Below are positions 18,268 to 26,263 of a stretch of DNA of 64,000 nucleotides, one piece after another. The position numbers and the translations under genes were made by a program. The number at the start of each line of letters is the position of its first letter. The stretch's first letter is position 1. The notes beneath the pieces were generated by a model. That model saw only the letters and a program-made list of their open reading frames with translations. It was not told where the DNA came from and did no database searches. This DNA comes from Flavobacterium buctense (GTDB lineage Bacteria; Bacteroidota; Bacteroidia; Flavobacteriales; Flavobacteriaceae), in contig NZ_JACTAB010000001.1 in assembly GCF_014486695.1 (NCBI RefSeq), positions 806,001-870,000 on the forward strand, read 5' to 3'.

Positions 18268-18894
18268 TTAGCTTTCTCTTTTCGAAATTTCGTCTCTAAT
18301 CTTCGCTGCCTTTTCGTAATCTTCGTCCTGAACGGCTTTTTCCAATGATTCGTGCAGTTCGGAAAGACTCATGCTAACATAAATATCGCCTGCTTTACCT
18401 TCGCTGTCCAATCCGAAAGTTTCCGGTGTAGATAATACGCCTTCATCTTCGATGTTTTGATTTTCGAGGTCGGTTGGATTGGTGTTGAGGTAAATTCCGG
18501 CTTTGTCTAAGATGTTTTTATAGGTAAAAATTGGTGCGTTGAATCGAAGTGCCAAAGCAATAGCGTCTGAAGTTCGGGCATCGATAATTTCCTCTATTTT
18601 GTCGCGTTCGCAAATGATACTCGAGTAAAAAACACCGTCAACTAATTTGTGGATGATGACTTGTTTAACTACGATATCGAATCTATCGGCGAAACTTTTG
18701 AATAAATCGTGGGTTAAAGGTCGTGGCGGTTTGATTTCTTTTTCCAAAGCAATAGCTATGGATTGTGCTTCGAAAGCGCCAATGACAATAGGTAATTTTC
18801 TTTCGCCGTCTACTTCATTTAAAATCAGGGCATAAGCACCGTTTTGCGTTTGGCTATAAGAAATTCCTTTTATGGTTAGTTTTACTAAACTCAT
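18268..18894 (-). CDS. Bifunctional nuclease family protein (DUF151) with UVR motif
   Basis: A 208-aa protein with an N-terminal BFN/DUF151 domain (residues about 1-140; LPIVIGAFEAQSIAIALE and IDARTSDAIALALRFNAPIF are family hallmarks) and a C-terminal UvrB/UvrC-type helical hairpin (EKAVQDEDYEKAAKIRDEIS, about 185-205). Plant and archaeal homologues degrade RNA and DNA; the role in Bacteroidota is unclear. The 261-nt region upstream contains a 16-bp direct repeat and a copy of the dispersed hairpin repeat. Confidence 0.87.
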   Translation of the reverse strand: MSLVKLTIKGISYSQTQNGAYALILNEVDGERKLPIVIGAFEAQSIAIALEKEIKPPRPLTHDLFKSFADRFDIVVKQVIIHKLVDGVFYSSIICERDKIEEIIDARTSDAIALALRFNAPIFTYKNILDKAGIYLNTNPTDLENQNIEDEGVLSTPETFGLDSEGKAGDIYVSMSLSELHESLEKAVQDEDYEKAAKIRDEISKRES

Positions 18895-18931
18895 TTAGAT
18901 TTTAGATTTCTGATATTAGATTTTAGATTTC
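18895..18931. repeat. 16-bp exact direct repeat upstream of bfn
   Basis: TTAGATTTTAGATTTC at 18895-18910 and again at 18916-18931. It begins immediately before the bfn start codon (minus) and would lie in its 5' UTR or promoter. Confidence 0.85.
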
Positions 18932-18979
18932 AGAATTGAAATAAATAGTCGAAAAAGTTTCCAAAAGTTCAATACAATT

Positions 18980-19080
18980 CCCCTCTTAGCCCTGACAGTA
19001 ACGTAAAGCTCCCGATTCATCGGGACTTGCAGTGTATGGCAGGAATATGGACTGCAAAGTAACAAAAACTTTTCGCTTCT
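18980..19080 (+). repeat. Dispersed hairpin repeat, copy A
   Basis: Copy of a family also at 35336-35458, 48135-48216 and 53030-53127. It has TAGCCC near 18986, a central hairpin TCCCGAT/ATCGGGA (19010-19025), then GGAATATGGACTGCAAA and TTTTCGCTTC. It is the most degenerate of the four. Confidence 0.75.
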
Positions 19081-19155
19081 AAAAATGGAAAGCACAAAAA
19101 AAGAGTCGCTAAAAAATAAAGTTTTCAACGACTCTTGGAATGAATTAATAACGGT

Positions 19156-20124
19156 TTATGCGTTTTGCGCTTTAAACTCTTTTAGTTTTTGTGTCAAACG
19201 GGGTAAAATGTCAAAGGCATCACCAACGATTCCGTAATCTGCTACTTTGAAGAAAGGTGCTTCGGCATCACTGTTGATTACTACTTTTACTTTAGAAGAG
19301 TTGATTCCGGCAATGTGTTGAATGGCTCCGGAAATGCCCACGGCTATGTATAAATTGGTCGCTACCGGTTTTCCGGTTTGGCCTACGTGTTCGCTGTGAG
19401 GTCTCCAACCTAAATCAGAAACAGGTTTCGAGCATGCAGTTGCAGCACCAAGAACTGAAGCTAAATCTTCAATTAATCCCCAATTTTCCGGACCTTTTAA
19501 ACCACGTCCGCCGGATACTACAACATCGGCATCGGCAATGGTTACTTTGCCTGAAGATTTTTCTACTGATTCTACTTTTACATTAAAATCGGCGTCGTTT
19601 AAGTTGGGGGCGAAATCTTCTTCGGTAGCTGAAGCAGCGCTTTCTACTAAACCATAAGAGTTTTTGGCTAAGCTTAATACTTTAACTTCTGTTGAGATTT
19701 CAGTGATGTTAAACGCTTTGTTTGAAAACGCATTTCTTTTTACTTGGAAAGGTGTAGTGCTCAATGGCAATCCCACTACATTCGAAGCAAATCCGGCGTC
19801 TAAACCAACGGCTACCAATGGCGCCATGTATAAACTGTCGGTAGTAGAAGAAAGCAAAATGACTTTCGCACCTTCTTTTTGCGCGGCTTGTTTCACTACG
19901 TCAGCATAGGCTTTTGCATTAAAGTTGGCTAATTTGTCGTTAGATACTTTTAATACTTTGTCTACACCGTATTTTGATAAATCGGATACATTACCGGCGT
20001 TAACTGTTACAGCGGTTACGGTTGTTCCCAGTGATTCGGCTACATTTTTCGCATATGACGCCAATTCAAAAGCTACTTTTTTGAATTTTCCGTCGGCCGA
20101 TTCTGCGTATATTAATAATGACAT
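19156..20124 (-). CDS. etfA: Electron transfer flavoprotein subunit alpha
   Basis: FAD-carrying subunit of ETF, which passes electrons from acyl-CoA dehydrogenases toward the quinone pool. The 322-aa protein has an adenine-nucleotide-hydrolase-like N-terminal half and the C-terminal FAD domain with SEHVGQTGKPVATNLYIAVG and GISGAIQHIAG, which form the FAD-binding loops. It lies 77 nt downstream of etfB in the same direction. The spacer is made of repeated AAATTTAAAAT words and no separate promoter is obvious, so the two are likely co-transcribed. Confidence 0.96.
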   Translation of the reverse strand: MSLLIYAESADGKFKKVAFELASYAKNVAESLGTTVTAVTVNAGNVSDLSKYGVDKVLKVSNDKLANFNAKAYADVVKQAAQKEGAKVILLSSTTDSLYMAPLVAVGLDAGFASNVVGLPLSTTPFQVKRNAFSNKAFNITEISTEVKVLSLAKNSYGLVESAASATEEDFAPNLNDADFNVKVESVEKSSGKVTIADADVVVSGGRGLKGPENWGLIEDLASVLGAATACSKPVSDLGWRPHSEHVGQTGKPVATNLYIAVGISGAIQHIAGINSSKVKVVINSDAEAPFFKVADYGIVGDAFDILPRLTQKLKEFKAQNA

Positions 20125-20201
20125 AATTTTTATTATTTTGAATGTTGAATTATAAATTTTAAATGACTTTTAATTCATCATTTAAAATTCAAAATTTAAA
20201 A

Positions 20202-20948
20202 TTAAATTACTTTTGCTTCGTTGTGTAAGGCATTTACCAATCCGTCCAAATCATCAGCAGAGAATAATTTTACCGCAGATTTTGGCGCCGGTTTTTCAAA
20301 TTTTACGGCTTTTGTATTTATATTGGCTCCAACAGGTTCCAACACCGTTAATACTTTGGTTCTGGCGGTCATGATACCACGCATGTTTGGAATGCGCAGG
20401 TCTTTTTCTTCTACTAATCCTTTTTGGCCTCCAATAACTAAAGGTAAAGAAGCGGCAATCGTTTCTTTTCCACCGTCAATTTCACGGGCTGCTTTGGCTG
20501 AGTTTCCGTCGATAGTCAATTCGGTACAAGAATTTACAAAGTTGTAATTCAATAATCCGGCTAACATTCCCGGAACCATTCCGCCGTTGTAATCCAAAGA
20601 TTCTTTTCCGCAGATTACTAAATCGTAAGCGCCATTTTTTACTACTTCTGCTAATTGTTTCGCCACAAAAAACCCGTCAGTAGGCGTAGCGTTTACACGA
20701 ATCGCTTCATTAGCACCTATCGCTAATGCTTTTCTTAAGGTTGGTTCAGTATCGGCACCGCCAACATTTACGACAGTTACATTCGCGCCTTGTTGTTCTT
20801 GGAACCAAATCGCTCTGGTTAACCCGAACTCGTCATTAGGGTTGATTACGAATTGCACCCCATTGGTGTCAAATTCAGAATCACCGTTCACGAAGTTGAT
20901 TTTTGAAGTAGTATCAGGCACATGACTGATGCAAACTAATATTTTCAT
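20202..20948 (-). CDS. etfB: Electron transfer flavoprotein subunit beta
   Basis: AMP-binding subunit of ETF; pairs with EtfA. The 248-aa sequence has the N-terminal KILVCISHVPDT, the ICGKESLDYNGGMVPGMLAG segment and a family-typical GGQKGLVEEKDLRIPNMRGIMTA near 175-197 (the ETF-beta signature and recognition-loop area). It is the first gene of the etfBA pair, divergent from pdhB. A degenerate TACTTTTA box lies at 20981-20988 (minus), with a 20-bp palindrome just upstream of it. Confidence 0.96.
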   Translation of the reverse strand: MKILVCISHVPDTTSKINFVNGDSEFDTNGVQFVINPNDEFGLTRAIWFQEQQGANVTVVNVGGADTEPTLRKALAIGANEAIRVNATPTDGFFVAKQLAEVVKNGAYDLVICGKESLDYNGGMVPGMLAGLLNYNFVNSCTELTIDGNSAKAAREIDGGKETIAASLPLVIGGQKGLVEEKDLRIPNMRGIMTARTKVLTVLEPVGANINTKAVKFEKPAPKSAVKLFSADDLDGLVNALHNEAKVI

Positions 20949-21006
20949 TGCAATATTTATTTAGTGATTTTTTCTGAGCGTAAAAGTATAAAATATATTT
21001 CTAATT

Positions 21007-21026
21007 TTTATATGCATGCATATAAA
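21007..21026. promoter_or_regulatory. 20-bp perfect palindrome between etfB and pdhB, candidate operator
   Basis: TTTATATGCATGCATATAAA is a perfect inverted repeat. It sits 18 nt upstream of the possible etfB -7 box on the minus strand, where the -33 element would be, and about 110 nt upstream of the pdhB -7 box. Function is inferred from position only. Confidence 0.5.
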
Positions 21027-21138
21027 TTTTTCAATTTTCAATCGATTTCGTAAGAGATGAAAAACAAGCTTGCTTCGAAGACTTGTTAATAGGCTATTAA
21101 TTAAGGGCAAGAAATGTTTTTTAATCATTTTTAATTTT

Positions 21139-21146
21139 TATTTTTG
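21139..21146 (+). promoter_or_regulatory. pdhB -7 promoter box
   Basis: TATTTTTG matches TAnnTTTG; no clear TTG at -33. It lies 35 nt before the ATG at 21181. Confidence 0.5.
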
Positions 21147-21180
21147 CCTTTCAAAATTATGGACAGTAACACAATCATAT

Positions 21181-22158
21181 ATGAGAACGATACAATTTAG
21201 AGAAGCGATTGCCGAAGCGATGAGTGAAGAAATGCGTCGCGATGAATCAGTCTATTTAATGGGAGAAGAAGTAGCCGAATACAACGGTGCTTATAAAGCC
21301 TCTAAAGGAATGTTGGACGAATTTGGACCCAAAAGAGTAATTGATACACCAATTGCAGAGCTAGGTTTTGCCGGAATTGCCGTTGGTTCAGCAATGAACG
21401 GTTGTCGTCCGATTGTAGAATACATGACATTCAACTTCTCATTGGTTGGTATTGATCAAATCATCAACAACGCTGCTAAAATGCGTCAAATGTCGGCCGG
21501 ACAATTCCCAATGCCGATGGTTTTCCGCGGTCCAACGGCTTCAGCCGGACAATTAGGAGCAACACACTCTCAAGCTTTTGAAAACTGGTTTGCCAATACA
21601 CCGGGTTTGAAAGTTGTAGTACCATCAACAGTTTATGATGCCAAAGGTTTGTTGAAAGCCGCCATTCGCGATAATGATCCGGTGATTTTCATGGAATCAG
21701 AGCAAATGTACGGTGACAAAGGCGAAGTGCCGGAAGAAGAATACACGATTCCATTAGGAGTAGCCGATATTAAAAGAGAAGGAACTGATGTAACCATCGT
21801 TTCTTTTGGAAAAATCATCAAAGAAGCATTTATTGCAGCAGACGAATTAGCGAAAGAAGGTATTTCTTGTGAAATCATCGACTTGAGAACGGTTCGTCCA
21901 ATGGATTATGATGCGATTATCAATTCGGTTAAAAAAACAAACCGATTGGTTGTTTTAGAAGAAGCTTGGCCATTTGCCAGTGTGGCTTCTGAAATAACTT
22001 ATATGGTTCAGGAAAGAGCGTTCGATTATTTAGATGCCCCAATTCAAAGAATCACAACGGCAGACACGCCAGCGCCTTATTCACCAACCTTATTAAAAGA
22101 ATGGTTGCCAAATGCCGAAGATGTGGTTAAAGCTGTCAAAAAAGTAACTTATAAATAG
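21181..22158 (+). CDS. pdhB: Pyruvate dehydrogenase E1 component subunit beta
   Basis: Beta subunit of the alpha2beta2 E1 enzyme, which decarboxylates pyruvate with thiamine diphosphate and feeds acetyl groups to E2. I start it at the ATG at 21181 (325 aa, MRTIQFREAIAEAMSEEM), matching the family N-terminus; the longer frame from 21070 would run through the promoter. Visible family motifs include VYLMGEEVAEYNGAYKASKG, DTPIAELGFAGIAVGSAM, and the C-terminal DLRTVRPMD and VVLEEAWPFASVASEI. pdhA and pdhC are not in the window, so E1 is encoded at separate loci. Confidence 0.95.
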   Translation: MRTIQFREAIAEAMSEEMRRDESVYLMGEEVAEYNGAYKASKGMLDEFGPKRVIDTPIAELGFAGIAVGSAMNGCRPIVEYMTFNFSLVGIDQIINNAAKMRQMSAGQFPMPMVFRGPTASAGQLGATHSQAFENWFANTPGLKVVVPSTVYDAKGLLKAAIRDNDPVIFMESEQMYGDKGEVPEEEYTIPLGVADIKREGTDVTIVSFGKIIKEAFIAADELAKEGISCEIIDLRTVRPMDYDAIINSVKKTNRLVVLEEAWPFASVASEITYMVQERAFDYLDAPIQRITTADTPAPYSPTLLKEWLPNAEDVVKAVKKVTYK

Positions 22159-22250
22159 ATTGTTAGATCGTTAGATGTTTAGATTGTTAGAAAATTCAAT
22201 CCAAAAATCTAATAATCCAGAAATCTAATAATCTAAATACTTATATTTGA

Positions 22251-22286
22251 AACTTCATCCTACTAAATAAGATGGAGTTTTTTTTT
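22251..22286 (+). terminator. Terminator of pdhB overlapping the promoter of the next gene
   Basis: Stem AACTTCATC (22251-22259) / GATGGAGTT (22271-22279) with one G-U pair and a T-run to 22286, ending 4 nt before the next ATG. A TATATTTG box (22242-22249) sits just before it, so the downstream transcript probably starts within the hairpin. Confidence 0.7.
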
Positions 22287-22290
22287 GCCC

Positions 22291-24774
22291 ATGAAAAAGA
22301 TATTTGCACTATTTATTTTTCTTTTAACTTACAGTCTTTCGGCCCAAACTAAAGTCAGCGGAATTGTTGTCGATAATTCCAATGAACCTATCCCTTATGC
22401 TAATATTGTTTTTAAAGGCTCTCAAGTTGGGGTAGTTTCCAATGAAGACGGAAGATTTTACATTGAATCTCCCGAGACTTATACCGCTTTGATTGTTTCC
22501 TTTGTAGGGTTTCCCGATAAAGAAGTCAAGTTACCGAAATTGGTTAATTACGATTTTAAAATTGTGTTGACCGAAGGAAACGCTTTAAAAGAAGTCAAAA
22601 TATTTGCCGGTAAAACGTCTAAGAAAAATAATCCAGCGCTTGATATTTTAAGGAAAATTTGGGAACGCAGAAGAAAGAACGGGCTAAAAATGTTCAAGCA
22701 ATACCAATACGAAAAGTATGAGAAAGTAGAGTTTGATATGAACACTATCGACAGCGCTTTTATGAAAAGCAAAATTTTTAAAGGCATGGAGTTTGTCTTC
22801 AAAAACATCGATACTTCCAGCGTTACCGGAAAAACCTATTTGCCTATTTTTATCAACGAATCACTCTCTGATTTTTATGGTGATAATGAAGCCAAAAAAA
22901 CCAAAGAAATCCTCAAAGCAAATAAAAATTCAGGTTTAGGAAATGGCGATGGCGTGAATATGTTTATCAAAGATTTGTACAACGATTTTGACATTTATGA
23001 CAACTATTTAAACTTCTTTGACAAGAGTTTCGTGAGTCCGTTATCGCGCACCGGAATTGACGTTTATAATTATGTTTTAACCGATACCGCGTTCATCGAC
23101 AACAAGTGGTGTTACAATATCGTGTTTTATCCGAGACGTAAAAACGAGTTGACTTTTAAAGGAGATTTTTGGGTAAACGATTCCACTTTTGCCATCAAAA
23201 CCATCAATATGGCGGTGACGAAAAGTGCCAACATCAACTGGGTAAAAGACATTTATATCGAACAAGAATTTGAAGTGTTGAACGATTCTGTTTTCTTGCC
23301 AACCCGTGATTATATGATGTCCGATTTCGCTTTGCGCAAAAAAGAAGAATCCAAAGGTGTTTATGGCAAAAGAACCACTTTGTACCGCAATTTTAAATTT
23401 GACGAAAAGAAACCGGAGAAGTTCTACAAAGAGGAAGTCAATTTTATCGATAATGAAGTCTACGCCAAAACCGATGAATATTGGGAAGAAAATCGTTTTG
23501 AAAAACTCAATAAAGATGAGCAGAAAATCTATGAAATGATTGATACGCTCAAAACGGTTAAGAAATTTAAACGACTTTACAGTTTGGTTTCCATTTTAGG
23601 AAGTGGTTATATCGAAATTCCGAAATGGCATTTGGATTATGGACCGATTTTTTCCACCGTTGGATTCAATGAAGTGGAAGGTTGGCGTTTGAGAGCCGGC
23701 GGAAGAACTTATTTCGGGCCGAATGATACTTGGCGTTTGCAAGGCTACACTGCTTACGGATTTGAAGACAATAAATTCAAATATGGTGCGTCAGGAAAAT
23801 GGATGATTGACAAAAAAAACCGAATTATTCTTTCGGGAGGAAATAGGCGTGATGTGGAGCAAATAGGTGCGAGTTTGACCACAACCAATGATGTTTTAGG
23901 TAGAAGTTATGCTTCGTCCGGATTGTTTACGACTGGCGCTAATGGGAAGTTGACTAATATCAATTTGACTTCGCTTGCCGCAGAAATCGAACCGGTGAAA
24001 AACTTAACCTTCCAACTCGGATTTACCTATCGAACGTTAGAATCAGCTTCGGATACTTTTAGTTTGAATTACTATACCGATGATACTTTTACTACCACAG
24101 CCAGTGAAGTAAAACAATCAGAGTTGAACTTACAGGTGGAATATACGCCGAAGCGAAAAACCATTGGTTACGGAGTAGAAAGAAGAGAAGTTGACAGTCC
24201 GTACAGCCGTTTCTTTATCAACTATAGTCAAGGTTTCAAAGGATTAATCAGTAGCGACTTTGACTATCAGAAAATCCAATTGTACTACAAACAACCCATT
24301 GTTATAGGGCCATTAGGCCGTTCTAATTTCACAATGGAATTAGGGAAAACCTTTGGTCAAATTCCGCTAGGTTTAATGAGTGTGGTTCCGGGGAATCAAA
24401 CTTATTTTATCATACAAAATACCTTCAGCAATTTGAATTTCTACGAATTTGTAGCCGATGAATATGCTACTCTTCAATGGGAGCACAATTTCAACGGGAA
24501 AATATTTGCTCGAATTCCGGGATTGCGAAAATTAAATCTGCGCGAAATTGTGGGTGTCAGAGGTGTTTACGGAACCATTTCCGATGAAAATCGTGCCATA
24601 AATGCTTCCGGATTACTATACAAAGCGCCTGAAAAACCGTATTGGGAATACAGCGCCGGTATTGGTAATATTTTCAAAGTATTCCGTTTGGATTTTGCAT
24701 GGAGAGGCAACTACAGAAACTTACCGGATACCGATAATTTTACCATCAAAGGTTCGTTCGGATTCTATTTCTAA
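22291..24774 (+). CDS. DUF5686 / carboxypeptidase-regulatory-like domain outer-membrane protein
   Basis: An 827-aa exported protein starting at the ATG at 22291 (signal peptide MKKIFALFIFLLTYSLSAQ). Residues about 20-105 form a CarboxypepD_reg-like beta domain (TKVSGIVVDNSNEPIPYANI), as in TonB-dependent receptors; the rest is DUF5686, a large beta-rich region ending in aromatic strands and FGFYF, consistent with an outer-membrane barrel. No plug domain is visible, so it is not a normal TonB receptor. Function unknown. The next gene starts 1 nt after its stop. Confidence 0.85.
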   Translation: MKKIFALFIFLLTYSLSAQTKVSGIVVDNSNEPIPYANIVFKGSQVGVVSNEDGRFYIESPETYTALIVSFVGFPDKEVKLPKLVNYDFKIVLTEGNALKEVKIFAGKTSKKNNPALDILRKIWERRRKNGLKMFKQYQYEKYEKVEFDMNTIDSAFMKSKIFKGMEFVFKNIDTSSVTGKTYLPIFINESLSDFYGDNEAKKTKEILKANKNSGLGNGDGVNMFIKDLYNDFDIYDNYLNFFDKSFVSPLSRTGIDVYNYVLTDTAFIDNKWCYNIVFYPRRKNELTFKGDFWVNDSTFAIKTINMAVTKSANINWVKDIYIEQEFEVLNDSVFLPTRDYMMSDFALRKKEESKGVYGKRTTLYRNFKFDEKKPEKFYKEEVNFIDNEVYAKTDEYWEENRFEKLNKDEQKIYEMIDTLKTVKKFKRLYSLVSILGSGYIEIPKWHLDYGPIFSTVGFNEVEGWRLRAGGRTYFGPNDTWRLQGYTAYGFEDNKFKYGASGKWMIDKKNRIILSGGNRRDVEQIGASLTTTNDVLGRSYASSGLFTTGANGKLTNINLTSLAAEIEPVKNLTFQLGFTYRTLESASDTFSLNYYTDDTFTTTASEVKQSELNLQVEYTPKRKTIGYGVERREVDSPYSRFFINYSQGFKGLISSDFDYQKIQLYYKQPIVIGPLGRSNFTMELGKTFGQIPLGLMSVVPGNQTYFIIQNTFSNLNFYEFVADEYATLQWEHNFNGKIFARIPGLRKLNLREIVGVRGVYGTISDENRAINASGLLYKAPEKPYWEYSAGIGNIFKVFRLDFAWRGNYRNLPDTDNFTIKGSFGFYF

Positions 24775-24775
24775 A

Positions 24776-25375
24776 ATGGATGCGATTGCTTATTTGGTCG
24801 AGAAAGATGACATTTTTAAAAAATTGCATCAGCAATATGGCAATCCATATATTCCATCCCGACCGGAAGGTTTTCAAACGTTGTGCAAACTCATTTTAGA
24901 ACAACAGGTTTCCATCGAATCTGCTCGTGCTTGTTATGTCAAAATTGAAAATTCATTAGGCGATGTTACTGAGCAAACCATAATTTCGGCTTCAGAAGAA
25001 ACACTCAGAAATTGTGGTGTCAGTAGGCAAAAAACCATTTATTTAAAAGCTTTGGCAGAAGCTATTTCGAATAAAACCTTAGTTTTAGATAGCCTTTCTC
25101 AAAAACATCCCGACGAAGTCAGAAGCGAATTAATCAAAATCAAAGGCATTGGCCATTGGACTATTGATGTCTATTTGATGTTTTCCTTGCAATCGCCGGA
25201 TATACTTCCGATAGGCGATATCGCTGTGGTTAATACCATTAAAGAGCTTTATGGTTGTAAAGAAAAAGAGGAGATGATTATTCTATCCGAAAACTGGAAA
25301 CCTTACCGAAGTATGGCGACTTTTTTTCTTTGGCACCATTATTTGGTCAAACGAAACCGTAAATTTATCGTGTAG
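24776..25375 (+). CDS. AlkA-like DNA-3-methyladenine glycosylase (HhH-GPD)
   Basis: Base-excision repair glycosylase of the HhH-GPD superfamily that removes alkylated bases. I use the ATG at 24776 (199 aa), one base after the upstream stop; a longer frame from 24602 lies inside the DUF5686 gene. Motifs: LCKLILEQQVSIESA (about 38-52), the helix-hairpin-helix LIKIKGIGHWTIDVYLMF (about 119-136) and the catalytic Asp in LPIGDIAV. It lacks the extra N-terminal beta domain of E. coli AlkA, and is therefore of the short type. Confidence 0.9.
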   Translation: MDAIAYLVEKDDIFKKLHQQYGNPYIPSRPEGFQTLCKLILEQQVSIESARACYVKIENSLGDVTEQTIISASEETLRNCGVSRQKTIYLKALAEAISNKTLVLDSLSQKHPDEVRSELIKIKGIGHWTIDVYLMFSLQSPDILPIGDIAVVNTIKELYGCKEKEEMIILSENWKPYRSMATFFLWHHYLVKRNRKFIV

Positions 25376-25377
25376 TT

Positions 25378-26097
25378 TTATTTGAAAATTCCATATTTGA
25401 AAATGCAATAAATCGCGTGAAAACCATCGCGCCAACTGATTTTTTTCCCTTCTTCAAAAGTTCGTCCGTAGTAACTAATCCCCACTTCATAAATTCTGAT
25501 TTTTGGAATGCGAGCCACTTTAAGCGTGACTTCGGGTTCGAAACCAAAACGTTTTTCTTTGAGTGTAATCGATTTCAAAACATCGGCACGAAACATTTTA
25601 TAGCAAGTTTCCATATCGGTTAAGTTCAAATTGGAAAACATATTGCTCAAAAAAGTCAAAAATTTATTCCCGATACTGTGCCAAAAGAAAAGAATTCGAT
25701 GTGGTTTTCCACCCATAAACCGACTGCCGTATACTACATCGGCCACTTCATCAACTATGGGTTTTAAAAGGATATTGTATTCCTGTGGATCGTATTCTAA
25801 ATCGGCGTCTTGAATCACAATCACATCGCCGGTAGCTTTTGCAATTCCGGTGTGCAATGCCGCGCCTTTCCCTTTGTTTTCAATGTGTTCCAAAAAAACA
25901 ATAGACAATTCAGGATTACTTTCAATATAAGTTTTAATACTTTCAACCGTGTTATCCGTACTGCAATCATTCACAATAATGACTTCTTTTTGAATATCAT
26001 TAAGGAGAGAAACAGCTTTTATTTTGTCCAATATTTTATAAATAGTCGGGCCTTCATTATAGGCTGGAATTACGATAGAAAGGGTTTTAATCGCCAT
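25378..26097 (-). CDS. Family 2 glycosyltransferase (polyprenyl-phosphate sugar transferase type)
   Basis: A 239-aa GT-A fold enzyme close to dolichyl-phosphate mannosyl/glucosyl transferases. It shows [26 protein letters not shown], the [16 protein letters not shown] segment and the metal-binding QDADLEYDP. No C-terminal membrane helices are evident, so it is the soluble DPM1-like form. Likely role: making a lipid-linked sugar for surface glycans or protein O-glycosylation. It converges with the glycosylase gene and diverges from hppA. Confidence 0.88.
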   Translation of the reverse strand: MAIKTLSIVIPAYNEGPTIYKILDKIKAVSLLNDIQKEVIIVNDCSTDNTVESIKTYIESNPELSIVFLEHIENKGKGAALHTGIAKATGDVIVIQDADLEYDPQEYNILLKPIVDEVADVVYGSRFMGGKPHRILFFWHSIGNKFLTFLSNMFSNLNLTDMETCYKMFRADVLKSITLKEKRFGFEPEVTLKVARIPKIRIYEVGISYYGRTFEEGKKISWRDGFHAIYCIFKYGIFK

Positions 26098-26197
26098 TTG
26101 GATTTAAATATTTCTCAAAAATAGTTTTTTTGGTTTAGTAAGCAATAATTTACTTTAAATACATGTATACCAATTGAACTAATATTCCCGAATTATA

Positions 26198-26230
26198 TTG
26201 TTTTTATTTGTTAAAGTTTTGTTACTTTTG
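26198..26230 (+). promoter_or_regulatory. Promoter of hppA
   Basis: TTG (26198-26200), 22 nt, TACTTTTG (26223-26230), matching the Bacteroidota consensus. Confidence 0.7.
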
Positions 26231-26263
26231 CGACCGATAAAATTTATAACGAAAATTATATTT

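Noticed and set aside
18916-19128. 70-aa minus-strand frame upstream of bfn
   Set aside because: It consists of a direct repeat and hairpin-repeat copy A; no family resemblance or start context.
21070-21180. N-terminal extension of PdhB
   Set aside because: Crosses the pdhB -7 box; the family N-terminus begins at the ATG at 21181.
24602-24775. N-terminal extension of the AlkA-like protein
   Set aside because: Lies entirely inside the DUF5686 gene; the ATG at 24776 gives a normal family start.
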